DNA of 64,000 bases from Francisella persica ATCC VR-331 (GCF_001653955.1 NZ_CP013022.1:1116001-1180000), one strand, 5' to 3'; positions 21,015 to 32,105 are shown, counted from the stretch's first letter. The notes: a model not told the origin generated them from the sequence alone. Numbers and translations: made by a program.

Positions 21015-21688
21015 ATTATCTTTACGAGTGGTTGATTAGACCATATCATACTTATGATACTTATATGATTTATTTAGAAGCTATTGCAGCATCAGTAGGT
21101 GTTGCTAGTGTTATATGTGCATATAAACGTAGTGTTTTTGTATATATATTAGGTTTTATATCAGCACTAATATATGTCTATCTATTATATAGTTGGGAGC
21201 TTTTTGGTGATATGATTTTAAACTGTTATTTTCTCCTAGCTAATATTGTAGGTTTTTTTGTATGGCTTAAACACATTGAAAAAGACAGTAAAACTATCAT
21301 AAACATTAAAAAATCTACACCAAGTGAAAAAAAGAAAGCATTAATGATATTTATTGTGACAGTATTAATTACACCTTTTCTTTATGCGTCTCAAAAGAAC
21401 GCAGCTATTTTAAATTTACCAGCATATTGCTATGTCGACTGTTGTCTAACAGCAACTTGCTTTACTGCTTTATATTTTCAAATTACTAGGAGTATCAATG
21501 CTTGGTACTTATGGATAACTGCAGATATTATATATATTCCGCTATTTATCTATAAAGGTGCTGGAATTACTGCTATTCAATATACAATATTCTTAGCTCT
21601 TGTCTACCTTACATTAAGAAAATGGCAAATCACATTGAAAAAACAGCAAAATATGAATGTTGATAATATTATCATACTTAATAGATAA
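21011..21688 (+). CDS. pnuC: PnuC-family nicotinamide riboside/mononucleotide transporter
   Basis: The 225-residue integral membrane protein has about seven predicted membrane helices, starting at MIYLEAIAASVGVASVICAY. PnuC signatures include ISALIYVYLLYSWELFGDM and FFVWLKH. The substrate-side pattern SINAWYLWITADIIYIPLFI, then YKGAG, matches the WxxWxxxDxxxIPLyxxKG loop of PnuC proteins. PnuC facilitates uptake of nicotinamide riboside, which is trapped by phosphorylation inside the cell. The start overlaps the stop of a 14-codon ORF. The neighbours are two isochorismatase-fold proteins, a family that includes nicotinamidase. Intact. Confidence 0.88.
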   Translation: MNYLYEWLIRPYHTYDTYMIYLEAIAASVGVASVICAYKRSVFVYILGFISALIYVYLLYSWELFGDMILNCYFLLANIVGFFVWLKHIEKDSKTIINIKKSTPSEKKKALMIFIVTVLITPFLYASQKNAAILNLPAYCYVDCCLTATCFTALYFQITRSINAWYLWITADIIYIPLFIYKGAGITAIQYTIFLALVYLTLRKWQITLKKQQNMNVDNIIILNR

Positions 21689-21700
21689 GAGAGTAATAAA

Positions 21701-22189
21701 ATGTCTAAAAATACTTTAGTTGTTATTGATGTTCAAAATTATTTTGTAAATAAGCATACTAAAACATTACCTAAAAAAATTAAAAAACTTATACAAACTA
21801 ATGATTTTGATTATGTTGTTTTTAGTAAATATGTAAATAATCTAAAAAGTAATCATTATAAAATACTCCAATGGGATGAATGCCAAAATTCTCCCAGTAT
21901 TGACATAGATGCAGAACTTTTAGAATTTACAGATAGTAAAAATGTTTTTGTGAAAAATACCTATTCAATATTTAAATCTACAATGTTAGATTTTTTCAAA
22001 CAAGAAAATATTCATAAAATTTATTTAGCTGGCATAGATATTGATGCTTGTGTTTTAGCTTCAGCATTTGATGGCTTTGATTTAGGTTATGATGTTAAAA
22101 TTTTACAAGACTTTTGTCTAAGTCATTTTGGGGAGGAATTTAACTATTTTGCCCTTAAAATTATGCACAAGAATTTAATTTGTCAATAA
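21701..22189 (+). CDS. Isochorismatase/nicotinamidase-like cysteine hydrolase
   Basis: This 162-residue protein keeps the full catalytic triad of the family: Asp10 (VVIDVQNYF), Lys85 (FVKNTYSIFKST) and Cys117 (GIDIDACVLAS). The cis-peptide region before the Cys is present. Substrates in this family range from nicotinamide to isochorismate and ureidoacrylate. The pnuC neighbour 12 bases upstream makes nicotinamide or another pyridine the leading guess. The zinc site of true nicotinamidases (D-x-H-x-x-H) is not evident, so I do not use the name pncA. It is the last gene of the group and faces the secreted-protein gene convergently. Confidence 0.78.
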   Translation: MSKNTLVVIDVQNYFVNKHTKTLPKKIKKLIQTNDFDYVVFSKYVNNLKSNHYKILQWDECQNSPSIDIDAELLEFTDSKNVFVKNTYSIFKSTMLDFFKQENIHKIYLAGIDIDACVLASAFDGFDLGYDVKILQDFCLSHFGEEFNYFALKIMHKNLICQ

Positions 22190-22214
22190 GGTAATTTAAT
22201 ATTTCAAAAAACTT

Positions 22215-22769
22215 TTAGAAATTAGTACTAGTACCACCGATACCTCTAGGTTGGTTATTTTGGAAACCTCCTTGAGGACCATTCATCATCATTTGTCTAT
22301 TAAGAGATTTATCCTCATCACTGATTCTAATGTTATTTCTAATATTAATAGGTTCTGGCGTAGCTAAATTAGCTAGATTAGGATTCTGATCTTCTTTATC
22401 TGTATTTTTTATATCATTTTTATACTTATCAAGCTGTTTGCCATGATTATTATCAGCTAGATTTTGCTTATGATATTTTCTAGTTGCTCGAGGAGCTTGT
22501 AAATTCTCTTCTGATATACGGCCTAAATGCTTTTTGGTCATTTGATATACTTGTTGTTTATTTCTTTGATTAATATTAGGTGCTGAATTACGTGGCATAG
22601 GTTGCTGTGATATATTTGCAGTCCATGTGATAGGTTTACTCATATTTGTAACATTTGAAGTAACTTTATTATTATAAAATGATGTACTATCATTCGTATT
22701 ATCAAAACTAAATGCTGTAACTACAAATACAGAGCCTATTATAGATGTGAATATAAACTTTTTCATCAA
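22215..22769 (-). CDS. Secreted protein of unknown function
   Basis: The 184-residue product starts with a clear signal peptide (MMKKFIFTSIIGSVFVVTAF, cleavage near residue 21). The mature part is hydrophilic, low in hydrophobic core and rich in Asn, Gln and Lys. It ends in a Gly/Gln/Asn tail containing MMMNGPQGGFQNNQPRG. No catalytic motif or lipobox is visible. It is probably a periplasmic or exported, largely disordered protein of the Francisella lineage. It sits 17 bases downstream of tal and may share its transcript. I do not know its role. Confidence 0.7.
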   Translation of the reverse strand: MMKKFIFTSIIGSVFVVTAFSFDNTNDSTSFYNNKVTSNVTNMSKPITWTANISQQPMPRNSAPNINQRNKQQVYQMTKKHLGRISEENLQAPRATRKYHKQNLADNNHGKQLDKYKNDIKNTDKEDQNPNLANLATPEPINIRNNIRISDEDKSLNRQMMMNGPQGGFQNNQPRGIGGTSTNF

Positions 22770-22786
22770 AAATACCTCTTATTTTA

Positions 22787-23752
22787 TTATAAACTTTGTT
22801 TAATTATATTTTCTAATTCAATAGTATCTTTTGTAAATAATCTAATTCCCTCTGCTAATTTATGAGTGGCCATAGCATTTTCATTCATTTGCCAGCGAAA
22901 ATTTGACTCGCTAATTTGTGGTTCTTGAGTAACAACACCATCATTTTTTGTTAGTTTAACTTCTAAGTTTTCATCATGATTTTCAAGCTCCTCAAGTAAA
23001 GCTGGAGATATGGTCAAGGCATCACAACCGGCTAAAGCGATAACTTGCTCAACATTCCTAAAGCTAGCACCCATAACTATTGTTTTAAAACCATGACTTT
23101 TGTATAAATCGTATATTGCTTTTATAGAGTTAATACCATCATCATCGGCAATAGCTGGAAAAGTTTTTAAATTATTTTGTTGCATTTGCCAATCTGTAAT
23201 TCTACCTATAAATGGTGAGACTAGATATACACCTGCTTCGGCACAAGCTTGTGCTTGTGCTTTATCAAAAATAAGCGTAAGATTACAATTGATACCTTCT
23301 TTTTGTAGTATCTTGGCAGCTTTTATACCTTCCCATGTCGCAGCAATTTTTATCAAAACTCTATCTTTTGAGATACCATTAGACTCATATCTTGCAATAA
23401 TACTTTTAGCGTAGTCGATAGTTGCTGCGCTATTAAATGATATTCTAGTATCTACCTCACTTGATACTTTACCCTCAATGACATCAAGTATTTTAATACC
23501 AAACATAACCAAAATTTCAATAGTGATTTCTTTAATAAGATCATCACGCTTAAGATCTGGACTATTAGTTTTTACTTTATTTATAGTTTCTGCAACCAAG
23601 TTGGAATATTTCTGTTCTTTGACAGCCTTGAGGATTAAGCTAGGATTTGTTGTAGCATCGACAGGTTTGTATTTTTGAATTAATTCAAAATCACCGGTAT
23701 CAGCAACCACCATTGTTACTTGCTTAAGCTGTTCTAATACTGATTTTTGCAT
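22787..23752 (-). CDS. tal: Transaldolase
   Basis: This pentose-phosphate enzyme moves a dihydroxyacetone unit between sedoheptulose-7-phosphate and glyceraldehyde-3-phosphate. The Schiff-base Lys is at about 135 in [28 protein letters not shown] (about 32-43) is the class I TalA/TalB signature, and [18 protein letters not shown] is also conserved. The length of 321 residues matches the 317 of E. coli TalB. The C-terminal [20 protein letters not shown] is intact. It follows the aminopeptidase gene, separated by a hairpin terminator. Confidence 0.96.
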   Translation of the reverse strand: MQKSVLEQLKQVTMVVADTGDFELIQKYKPVDATTNPSLILKAVKEQKYSNLVAETINKVKTNSPDLKRDDLIKEITIEILVMFGIKILDVIEGKVSSEVDTRISFNSAATIDYAKSIIARYESNGISKDRVLIKIAATWEGIKAAKILQKEGINCNLTLIFDKAQAQACAEAGVYLVSPFIGRITDWQMQQNNLKTFPAIADDDGINSIKAIYDLYKSHGFKTIVMGASFRNVEQVIALAGCDALTISPALLEELENHDENLEVKLTKNDGVVTQEPQISESNFRWQMNENAMATHKLAEGIRLFTKDTIELENIIKQSL

Positions 23753-23835
23753 GATTATTTTTATAATTTGTACTTTCTTTATATAAAGTATACAACTTCA
23801 GATATATTAGTAAATAAACTAGCTATGTTTATACA

Positions 23836-23864
23836 ATAAAAATATAACTCACTATATTAGTGAG
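23836..23864 (-). terminator. Rho-independent terminator after the aminopeptidase gene
   Basis: On the minus strand a 7-base perfect stem CTCACTA/TAGTGAG with a 3-base loop (23848-23864) starts a few bases after the aminopeptidase stop codon. It is followed by a TTATATTTTTATTG run. This should end the alaS-side transcript before tal. Confidence 0.7.
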
Positions 23865-23870
23865 ATTAAT

Positions 23871-25250
23871 TTAAGCTGGAAACTTATCCTTAAGCATCTG
23901 AAACATAGCTCTAACAGCCATCATTTCACCACCTTTAGGTTTACCTGGAGTAGAGGAAATATTCCATGCCATCATATCAAAATGAATCCAAGTAGGAGCA
24001 TCTTTTATACCAACAAAATGCTCCATAAATAATGCTGCTTTTACTGCTCCAGCAAATGGTGATAAATCACAGTGTGAAATATCTGCAAACTCAGTTTCTA
24101 GATTCTTTCTGTAACAATCAGCTAATGGTAGACGCCAAACTTGATCTTGAGTTACTTGAGCATATTTATATACTTGGTTAGCCACATCGTCATTATTACA
24201 GAAAAATGCTGCAATCTCAGGCCCAACTGCAACTCTAGCTGCTCCTGTTAGAGTTGAAAAATCAATTAAATACTCAGGCTTTTTCTGCGCCTCTTCATAC
24301 AAAGGTTCAGCTAGAATTAAACGTCCTTCAGCATCTGTGTTAGTAACTTGTACACTAGTACCATTTTTCATTTTAATAATATCACTTGGTCGATATGATT
24401 TTGCGTCTATAGCATTTTCAACCGTAGGAATCACTAAGCTCAGTCTGATATGTAGCTTATGCTTCATAATCATATACGCAAGAGCGATAGCATTGGCACT
24501 ACCACCCATATCTTTATGCATCAGTTGCATTGCTGATGATGGTTTGACATCCAACCCTCCTGTATCAAAAGTTACACCCTTACCAACTATTGATACTTTA
24601 GGATGATTTATATTCCCCCAATTTAATCGTACAAGTCTAGGAGCCCTATGGCTACCTTTACCGACAGTATATATGCCCATATATCCTTGTTCTATAAGTT
24701 TTTCACCAACGATTTCTTCAAAATCAGCAGAAAACTCTTTGGCTAATTGTTGTATCACATTAGCAATATCAGCTGGTCCCATATCTTCGGCTGGAGTAGT
24801 AATAATATCTCTCACTAGATAATTAGCTTCTATAGTTGCTAATATATACTGGTATTGTTGTGGCAAAAATAATTTTACTTTTGACTGTTGTGTTTTAGAT
24901 TTATATTTCTCAAATTTATAACTGCCTAAAGCAAAACCTATATAGTAAAGTGATAGGTCAGTTATATCAGTATGCTCAATATGATAATTTCCTTGTATCA
25001 GCTGATTTGGCAGATCTGCAATACTAAACATATCCTCAGATACAAGGCAAATTACTTTTTGAATATTTCCTAAATTACCTGGAATAGTTATAACATTTCT
25101 TTTTTTATCAAACTGCTTGACGTAATTCTGTAAAAAAATATCCTGTCTGCTAAGCCAATTTTTGAAATTATCCTTATTAATCACAAAAATTGGCAGAGAA
25201 TTATTTTGTTTATGTTGTGTAAAACACTCTAATTTGGTTGATATATACAT
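23871..25250 (-). CDS. M17 family leucyl aminopeptidase
   Basis: I choose the ATG at 25250 (MYISTKLECF, 459 residues), two bases after the stop of the TolC-family gene and preceded by a GAG-type binding site. An upstream in-frame TTG (25286) would overlap that gene. The peptidase has the di-zinc and bicarbonate motifs GKGVTFDTGGLDVK (about 223-236), MHKDMGGSAN (about 244-253) and the M17 signature NTDAEGRL (about 304-311). The catalytic Lys of VGKGVTFDTGG and the Arg of GRL are both present. It releases N-terminal amino acids from peptides in the cytoplasm. It is likely co-transcribed with the TolC-family gene and alaS. Confidence 0.93.
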   Translation of the reverse strand: MYISTKLECFTQHKQNNSLPIFVINKDNFKNWLSRQDIFLQNYVKQFDKKRNVITIPGNLGNIQKVICLVSEDMFSIADLPNQLIQGNYHIEHTDITDLSLYYIGFALGSYKFEKYKSKTQQSKVKLFLPQQYQYILATIEANYLVRDIITTPAEDMGPADIANVIQQLAKEFSADFEEIVGEKLIEQGYMGIYTVGKGSHRAPRLVRLNWGNINHPKVSIVGKGVTFDTGGLDVKPSSAMQLMHKDMGGSANAIALAYMIMKHKLHIRLSLVIPTVENAIDAKSYRPSDIIKMKNGTSVQVTNTDAEGRLILAEPLYEEAQKKPEYLIDFSTLTGAARVAVGPEIAAFFCNNDDVANQVYKYAQVTQDQVWRLPLADCYRKNLETEFADISHCDLSPFAGAVKAALFMEHFVGIKDAPTWIHFDMMAWNISSTPGKPKGGEMMAVRAMFQMLKDKFPA

Positions 25251-25252
25251 AT

Positions 25253-26635
25253 TTATAGCTCTACATCTTGACCTAATAGTAACCAATTATTAAAATCTTG
25301 CACCGTTTTTGCTGTTAAAATTCCAGCTGCTTTATATAGACTTAGAAATCCCATAATATAATCAAATTCAGTATTGTTTAGCTGAATAAGGAATTGATAG
25401 TATTGGTTTAAAAGGATGAAATACTGGGTAATTGTTGTTGTACCTTGTTCATAGCGCTCTTTATATTTCTCATAGGCAATCTTTGCTGCTGCAACAGACT
25501 GGCGCAAAAATTCTATTTCTTTTTTCTTAAGTTGAACAAATCTAAAAGCATACATTGCATCGTTTTGTGCAACCCTCCCAGTCTGAATCATATTAAACTC
25601 AGAGGATTGATAATCATAAGCAGCCTTTTTTAATTGCGCATAATCTGTACCTCCAGCAAAAATATTCCATGTTAAATTAATCCCAAAATAAAATGCGTTT
25701 ATCGTACCTTTAAATGGTAAAAAATTATCAAATACTTGGTTACCAAGTGAACTAACATCATTAAAACCAGTTGAATACTTAACTTCAAAGTTAACTTTAG
25801 GCATAAATGAACTTGTTGCGGATTGATAACTATAATATTTACTTTCTTTAGTATGCATCGAGCCCAAATAAGATGGGCTGCTACGCATTGTTAGCTCTTC
25901 CCAACCCTCTTCTGTATTAGGTGATGGTTCTTTGATTTTAAAATCATTGCTATATAATAATACTACATCATCATTATTAGTAAACTTACGTAATTCAGCA
26001 CAGGCAACTTTTTCTTCCCTATTTGCGGTGGCATAATCAGCTTCGGCTATATAGTAGTTAGCTTTTGCAGTTTCATAATCAGCAACATTTGCTGTACCTG
26101 CATTAAATTTACTTTCTAACTCATTTAAACTTTCTTTGTTTGATTTTAAATTATATGAAGTATATTGAACATTCTTAATAGCTTTAGCTAAATTAAAATA
26201 TGCATAGCTTACATCATATAAGAATTGCTGATAATTTGTTCGATAATCTTGTTGGGCAAACTGTGCTGTTTCTTCAGCTGATTGTAAATCCTTATATGCA
26301 CCATAATCATATAGTGGCTGTGTCAAAGTTACCAAACCTTGAATCGAATTAAAACGCCCATATACAATATCACCATTAGCTAGCATTCTTTGGTCTAGAA
26401 TATTTGTCGCCTTAATTGAACCACCTATATCTATCCTTGGTAATAATCTACCGAGCTTTATTGTTGGGCTCATTTGCCTTGAGTTAAGTTGGAAACCAAT
26501 AAATTTATACTGGGGTGAGTTATTTATTGATTGCTTTATAGTACTAGTATAGTCAGCTACAGGATTAGCTATACCACTAACACAACAACCAAATATAACC
26601 AGGTATATTGATAAATATCTACGCACTATTTTCAA
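25253..26635 (-). CDS. ftlC: TolC-family outer-membrane efflux/secretion channel (FtlC-like)
   Basis: This 460-residue protein has an N-terminal signal peptide (RRYLSIYLVIFGCCVSGIA). Two similar halves follow with long heptad-like helices (NLKSNKESLNELESKFNAGT and AAAKIAYEKYKERYEQGTTT) and the TolC-type equatorial motif AGTANVADYETAKANYYIAE. TolC trimers form the outer-membrane tunnel for drug efflux and type I secretion. In F. tularensis the gene in this position between an M17 peptidase and alaS is named ftlC; I rely on gene order for that name. It ends two bases before the peptidase ATG. It is intact and starts eight bases after alaS. Confidence 0.85.
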   Translation of the reverse strand: MKIVRRYLSIYLVIFGCCVSGIANPVADYTSTIKQSINNSPQYKFIGFQLNSRQMSPTIKLGRLLPRIDIGGSIKATNILDQRMLANGDIVYGRFNSIQGLVTLTQPLYDYGAYKDLQSAEETAQFAQQDYRTNYQQFLYDVSYAYFNLAKAIKNVQYTSYNLKSNKESLNELESKFNAGTANVADYETAKANYYIAEADYATANREEKVACAELRKFTNNDDVVLLYSNDFKIKEPSPNTEEGWEELTMRSSPSYLGSMHTKESKYYSYQSATSSFMPKVNFEVKYSTGFNDVSSLGNQVFDNFLPFKGTINAFYFGINLTWNIFAGGTDYAQLKKAAYDYQSSEFNMIQTGRVAQNDAMYAFRFVQLKKKEIEFLRQSVAAAKIAYEKYKERYEQGTTTITQYFILLNQYYQFLIQLNNTEFDYIMGFLSLYKAAGILTAKTVQDFNNWLLLGQDVEL

Positions 26636-26642
26636 CGTACCA

Positions 26643-29240
26643 CTACTCTTTTATATTATCTAAAATAAACTGTTCTACTTGAGATAAAGCTTGATTTATA
26701 TTTGCCGAGTTATTACCACCACCTTGCGCCATATCAGCACGACCACCACCTTTACCATCAATATGACTGCCTAGTTCTTTGGCTATATCTTCAGCCTTAA
26801 TCAAGGTTGTCATACCACTGCTAATTCCAATTACAAACTGTACCTTACCAGCATTAGTTGTAGTTAAAACTGCAATTACCTTACTATTTTTTGACTTATA
26901 GTCATCGATTTTATCACGTAATATTTTGACATCTACACCATCAATATTCGCAACAACAACTTTTATATCACCTATATTACTTTCTTTGATATCATTATTA
27001 GAGTTTGATAGTAGCTCTTTTTTAAGTTTAGCAATTTGTTTCTCTTGGTTTTTTATTTGTTGAAGTATTGAATTTAGTTTATCTACTAAATTATCATCAT
27101 TGGCTTTGAGGCTATCCTTAAGAGTTATGATTTTATTTTCGTTGGTAAAAGTATGTCTAATAGCCTTATCTGCTGTAACTGCTTCTATCCTTCTAATTCC
27201 TGAAGCGATACTACCTTCAGAAATTATCTTAAATAAACCTATATTTCCTGTATAAGCGACATGTGTACCACCACATAGCTCTATAGAAAAATCACCTATA
27301 GATATTACGCGTACTATATCACTATACCTTTCACCAAATAACGCCTTTGCTCCTAATGACTTAGCTTTTTGTTGTGATGTTTCTATAGTTTCTACAGAAT
27401 AATTAGAGCGTATCTGCTGATTTACCAAAAGCTCTATTTGCTCTATTTCACTACGAGAAATCGACTTATCATGAGTAAAGTCAAATCTTAGCCTATTTTC
27501 GTCAATAAGCGAGCCTTTTTGCTCTGCATGATTACCTAAAACTACTTTCAAAGCTTTATGTAATAAATGTGTAGCGCTATGATTAGCTGCTGTAGCAAGT
27601 CTGTGTTGAACACTTACCTGTGCAGTTAGCTCATCATTTACATTTAATCGACCTTTTACTAACTTACCAATATGTAAGATTGCCTCACCGGACTTTTGTA
27701 CATCCTCAACTATAAACTCAAAGCCAACACCTTCAAGGGTACCTTTGTCACCTACTTGACCACCTGACTTTGCATAGAAAGGAGTTTTATCTAAAACCAC
27801 AACTGCTGGTGCCTCTTCAGCGATACTATCAACTAATTGACCATCTTTATACACTTCTAAAATTTTTGCATCTTCTATTAGTGTTAAGTAACCTCTAAAT
27901 TCTGACTTAATTTTTGAGTTAATTAAACTATTATAATCAATATTAAATTTACCAGCTTTTTTTGATCTTTGCTTTTGGACCTGCATTTGAGCCAAGAATG
28001 CTTTTTCTTCGACTTTAAAGCCTTTTTCTCTTGCCATATCAGCAGTTAAGTCAAAAGGGAAACCATAGGTGTCATACAACTTAAAAGCTACTTCACCAGA
28101 TATTGTATTACCTTTTAGATTCTCTATTTCAGCATCAAATATCTTGATACCATTTTCAATAGTTTTCAAGAAAAGTTCTTCTTCTTTTATAAGTGTTTTT
28201 TCAATCAGATCTTTGTTATCAATTAATTGTGGGTAAGCTTCACCCATCTGACTTATAAGCTCAGTAACTAACTTATAGAAAAATATCTCATTTGCTCCAA
28301 GTTTATTGCCATGGTGAATAGCTCTACGAATAATCCTTCTTAGAACATAGCCACGCCCCTCATTAGCTGGTAAAACCCCATCAGCAATTAAAAAAGAACA
28401 TGAACGAATATGGTCAGCAACAACTTTTAGTGAAGGTGAATTTATATCTTTTGCATTTGTTATTTGTTGAGCTTTTTTGATTAAAGCTTGAAACAAATCT
28501 ATCTCATAGTTGCTATGGACATTTTGTAACACTGCTGATATTCTCTCGAGACCCATTCCAGTATCAACAGACGGTTTAGGTAGATCTGTAGTAGAGCCAT
28601 CAGCATGGCGATTATATTGCATAAATACAATATTCCAAATCTCGATATATCTATCACCATCCTCTTCTGGAGTGCTAGGTAACCCTCCGGCAACATCTTC
28701 ACCATGATCATAAAAGATCTCTGTACATGGACCACATGGACCAGTATCACCCATCGACCAAAAGTTATCAATTGAGTCAATACGGATAATCCTATCTTTA
28801 GCTAAACCAATATGCTTATGCCAGACATCAAAAGCCTCATCATCGCTAGCATATATAGTTACCCATAGTTTTTCTACAGGGAGTTTAATTTCGTTGGTCA
28901 AAAATTCCCAAGCAAAACTGATAGCTTCTTTTTTAAAGTAATCACCAAAGCTAAAGTTACCTAACATCTCAAAAAAAGTATGATGTCTAGCTGTATAACC
29001 GACATTATCAAGGTCATTATGCTTACCACCAGCACGCAAACATTTTTGCACTGTAACAGCACGCGAAAAATCTCTTTTTTCAATTCCAAGAAAAATATCT
29101 TTAAACTGCACCATCCCAGCATTTGTGAATAATAAAGTATCATCACCAAATGGGATTAAAGATGAGCTAGGTTGATGTGAGTGATTTTTAGATTCAAAAT
29201 AATTTATAAATTTATTACGTAACTCTTTAGTAGTAATCAT
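26643..29240 (-). CDS. alaS: Alanyl-tRNA synthetase
   Basis: AlaRS charges tRNA-Ala and edits mischarged Ser/Gly. The 865-residue protein begins [20 protein letters not shown]. It shows class II motifs including [37 protein letters not shown] and [14 protein letters not shown]. The editing-domain zinc ligands are in [13 protein letters not shown] and [16 protein letters not shown]. The C-terminal Gly-rich end ([16 protein letters not shown]) is complete. It heads a three-gene minus-strand group with the TolC-family and M17 genes. Confidence 0.97.
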   Translation of the reverse strand: MITTKELRNKFINYFESKNHSHQPSSSLIPFGDDTLLFTNAGMVQFKDIFLGIEKRDFSRAVTVQKCLRAGGKHNDLDNVGYTARHHTFFEMLGNFSFGDYFKKEAISFAWEFLTNEIKLPVEKLWVTIYASDDEAFDVWHKHIGLAKDRIIRIDSIDNFWSMGDTGPCGPCTEIFYDHGEDVAGGLPSTPEEDGDRYIEIWNIVFMQYNRHADGSTTDLPKPSVDTGMGLERISAVLQNVHSNYEIDLFQALIKKAQQITNAKDINSPSLKVVADHIRSCSFLIADGVLPANEGRGYVLRRIIRRAIHHGNKLGANEIFFYKLVTELISQMGEAYPQLIDNKDLIEKTLIKEEELFLKTIENGIKIFDAEIENLKGNTISGEVAFKLYDTYGFPFDLTADMAREKGFKVEEKAFLAQMQVQKQRSKKAGKFNIDYNSLINSKIKSEFRGYLTLIEDAKILEVYKDGQLVDSIAEEAPAVVVLDKTPFYAKSGGQVGDKGTLEGVGFEFIVEDVQKSGEAILHIGKLVKGRLNVNDELTAQVSVQHRLATAANHSATHLLHKALKVVLGNHAEQKGSLIDENRLRFDFTHDKSISRSEIEQIELLVNQQIRSNYSVETIETSQQKAKSLGAKALFGERYSDIVRVISIGDFSIELCGGTHVAYTGNIGLFKIISEGSIASGIRRIEAVTADKAIRHTFTNENKIITLKDSLKANDDNLVDKLNSILQQIKNQEKQIAKLKKELLSNSNNDIKESNIGDIKVVVANIDGVDVKILRDKIDDYKSKNSKVIAVLTTTNAGKVQFVIGISSGMTTLIKAEDIAKELGSHIDGKGGGRADMAQGGGNNSANINQALSQVEQFILDNIKE

Positions 29241-29398
29241 ATTTTACCTTTTAGTAGATAGTGCTACAGATTTATTAAAATTCAAAACAGATAGTTATTA
29301 TAAATCATTTTGACGAACAAAATAAACTCTACTAATCGTATTTGAATATAATTAAGTATATAATCGATAAATAAATTGTCATTTTATAGACTGTAAAA

Positions 29399-29796
29399 AT
29401 GAAAAAAAAATAATTATTGTTGCGATTATTATCGCAATAATCTCAGGGATTGCTTATTATTTTCATTATCAAACTGTACAAGAAGAGCTAGCAGAACAAG
29501 CTCAAGAAGAAGCTGCTCTTCCAAAGCCAACAGACTATTGTTTGATTATCTATCAAGAATCAGCTGATAATGGCAAAACTTGGCACAAAGTTAATGTTAA
29601 CAATGGCCAAAAACCCATGTTTAAAGCACAATGCTGGAAAAGATATATCCAAATTTTAGATGGTTTAACTGCAAGAATTGATGCTAATGGTAAGTGGCTT
29701 AGTAAAACTCAATATGGCAATATTATTGTTCATCCTTCAATGTACTTTGCTGATAAACCATTTGAATTACAAGACAAAGTACTAGTTACGCAATAA
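29399..29796 (+). pseudogene. Small membrane-anchored protein with a one-base poly-A frameshift
   Basis: An ATG at 29399 is followed by nine A residues (29402-29410) and an immediate stop. With one extra A the frame becomes MKKKIIIVAIIIAIISGIAY and continues without break through EELAEQAQEEAALPKPTDY to the stop at 29796 (about 132 residues). The intact form would be one N-terminal transmembrane helix with a periplasmic domain containing YQESADNGKTWHKVNVN and KAQCWKRYIQILDG. The family is not recognised. Only the 84 codons from a TTG at 29542 are open as the sequence stands. The lesion could be real decay, phase variation, transcriptional slippage or a sequencing error. Confidence 0.65.
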
Positions 29797-29849
29797 GATA
29801 CTAACTATAATATAGCTCTTCAATCGCAAAACTAATTACTTTCAGTTGT

Positions 29850-31640
29850 AATTTTTTCGTGATACCTTTAAAAGATTTATATTATGAAGCTTAGTCTTAT
29901 CGCAATACTTAGATTTATTGAGATAATCTTTACACTAAACCAAGTTTCCTTCATATAAAAATCTCAGACTATTCTTAAATTTTAAATCACATGGATAAAT
30001 ATTTTTTTCTAATCTGATATCAAGATGATAAAAATGCGTAATATCATCCGATAAAACTTAAATAAATGCTTCTTAACTCTTGTAATTGCCACATAAATAG
30101 ACGTCGTCCTTCCTATATTTATTTCGTGACAGATTTTGTTATTTTTATCACCAAAAATCCCCACTCTGTAGCATCATGAGCTTCCGATGCATCTCATAAT
30201 TTTAATTTGATTATAGTTATTTTCGTTTTGCTGATTCGATCTAATATAAATAAGTTGATACAAAATCTCAATAAATTCTGCCAAGATATTTTTTTTCCTT
30301 TAACAAAAATAGTTATTCCATCAATAATCTATAGCCTATACTTGAATGAGTCTCTCTAAAGGCCTTAGAAATTTGTTTTTCTAAATCTAAACTTTGTAAC
30401 ATAATATAAAATCAATTGCTTTATTAGCTTTTTTATGCTCGTGGTATTTAAAATACTACGTCAACTAATACATAGATTTGCTAAGATATTTTTTTGTTTA
30501 AATACCTTATCTATAGTTTTGCTAAGAGCTGCGATAAGCTTTGCAAGCTGGAGAAATATCACTAGCCATTTGTATGACTAGTTTTTGCAAAAGGTCTTTT
30601 AAAAAGATATAAAAAAGGATAATCTAACATTGATTATATCCATAAATAGCTTTGAAAAGGTTCTCACTAAAGATATTTCTATCAGCAACGAAATTATAGG
30701 CTAAGTCGTGATATAAATAACTTAGAGCTCAAAAACTGTAGTTGAATTATACACTTACCGTACCAATCATTAGCTTTAACACCATTTTGTATTAGTGCTT
30801 TTCGTTTTAGTACTACTTTTATTACTACTGTCTAAAATACTTATATCAGTAGTTTTGTTTAGTCTAGGATAGGTTATAAATAAATTCGTTATGACATTTT
30901 TTATATTGACAATAAATATTATTTACCATCAACGATATCAGATTACCATAACGAAAAGTGTATGAAGGTGTATATTGTTAACATATTTAAAATCTTTTTC
31001 GAAGACTTCTAACATATAAGAAGATGTTGAGCCACGCCACTGATAGATAGTTTGATCGACATTACCAAAAATCATAATAATAAGTGCATAAAAAACTGCT
31101 GAACTTGGTTTATATCATCAATAACTTATATGCGAATACAAAAAAACTTTGTTGGTAGATATAATACATCGTAAGTTATAGCTTTTTGATTTTCACATTC
31201 TTAATTCAATTGGTTAAAGATTTTGTCTAATAATTTTTTCTCTTTTGAATTTAAATCTTTTATTTTGCTATTACCCAAATATAAATCTGACTTTAGTAAT
31301 GAAATATATTTTTAAAATGTTTCTATTCACTCACTATCAATAGCTTTGGTTATTTTAAATTATTTCTGATAAGTTTTTAGTAGTTTAACGATGATAGCAT
31401 CCACTTTATGTTCCTTGAGAATTTATTAGCTTGGCAATTTCCGGTTTGAGAACTTTTTTAGACGAGCAGCAAAATCAAGATGGGCTTATTATACATAAAA
31501 AATAGGATTTTATTCTGAGCTACTTGATTATTAACCAGATACTTAAATTCGTTCTATCAAGTTTACGTTTTGTCACTACCTACTACTCTGAAACCAAACA
31601 AAGCGTATTACTGATATCATAATTAATGATTTTTTGCTGT
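29850..31640 (-). pseudogene. UvrD-like superfamily I DNA helicase, heavily degraded
   Basis: Minus-strand pieces include MIFGNVDQTIYQWRGSTSSY and MLEVFEKDFKYVNN near 31000-31080 (motif III pattern GDxDQxIYxWRGS). Far downstream HDATEWGF and SIYVAITRVKKHLFKF near 30060-30180 match motifs V and VI (YVAxTRAKKxL). Dozens of stops and frameshifts lie between, and the Walker A region is not recognisable. It was a second helicase distinct from the intact rep, possibly a PcrA-type repair helicase. It is clearly non-functional. Confidence 0.72.
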
Positions 31641-31689
31641 TACTGCTGTATTAGTTATTATAATTTTTTTGCTCTCGGTTATTTATGTT

Positions 31690-31998
31690 GAGATTGATTA
31701 TTAGTTAATAATCTTATTACTACCACATAACCAAATGTCAAAACCAGCCTGCTTACAGATATTAACTATTATTTTAACTATAATGCTAGCAGAGTTACAC
31801 TCATATATTAAAATAGTTAAAGAAATCCTTTTTTTATTACTAAATATAAACAATGTAAAACCAATAATTATCATTATATACGAAAACACTGTCCTAATTA
31901 TTTGTTGATATCATTTTGAAAACCTATAAAACAGTAACTAGAACTATTGCAGTCAAAATAACTGAAAATAGAGAATAAAAATAAACTTTTTTCTTCAT
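31690..31998 (-). pseudogene. Short exported-protein stump and trailing debris
   Basis: An ATG at 31998 preceded by GGAATAAAAG opens 24 codons (MKKKVYFYSLFSVILTAIVL, then VTVL) and stops at 31924. This looks like a signal peptide or membrane anchor. Downstream, 31701-31889 is open on the same strand (KIIVNICKQAGFDIWLCGS) and could be the shifted remainder. I do not recognise it. The 24-residue peptide could itself be a tiny membrane protein. Confidence 0.3.
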
Positions 31999-32105
31999 CT
32001 TTTATTCCTAAAACTTTTTGCTTTATTATATAAGATATAATCATTTAAATTAAACTTATGTTATAATCTTAAACTAAGTTTATAAAATATGTTAGAAAAA
32101 TTTTC

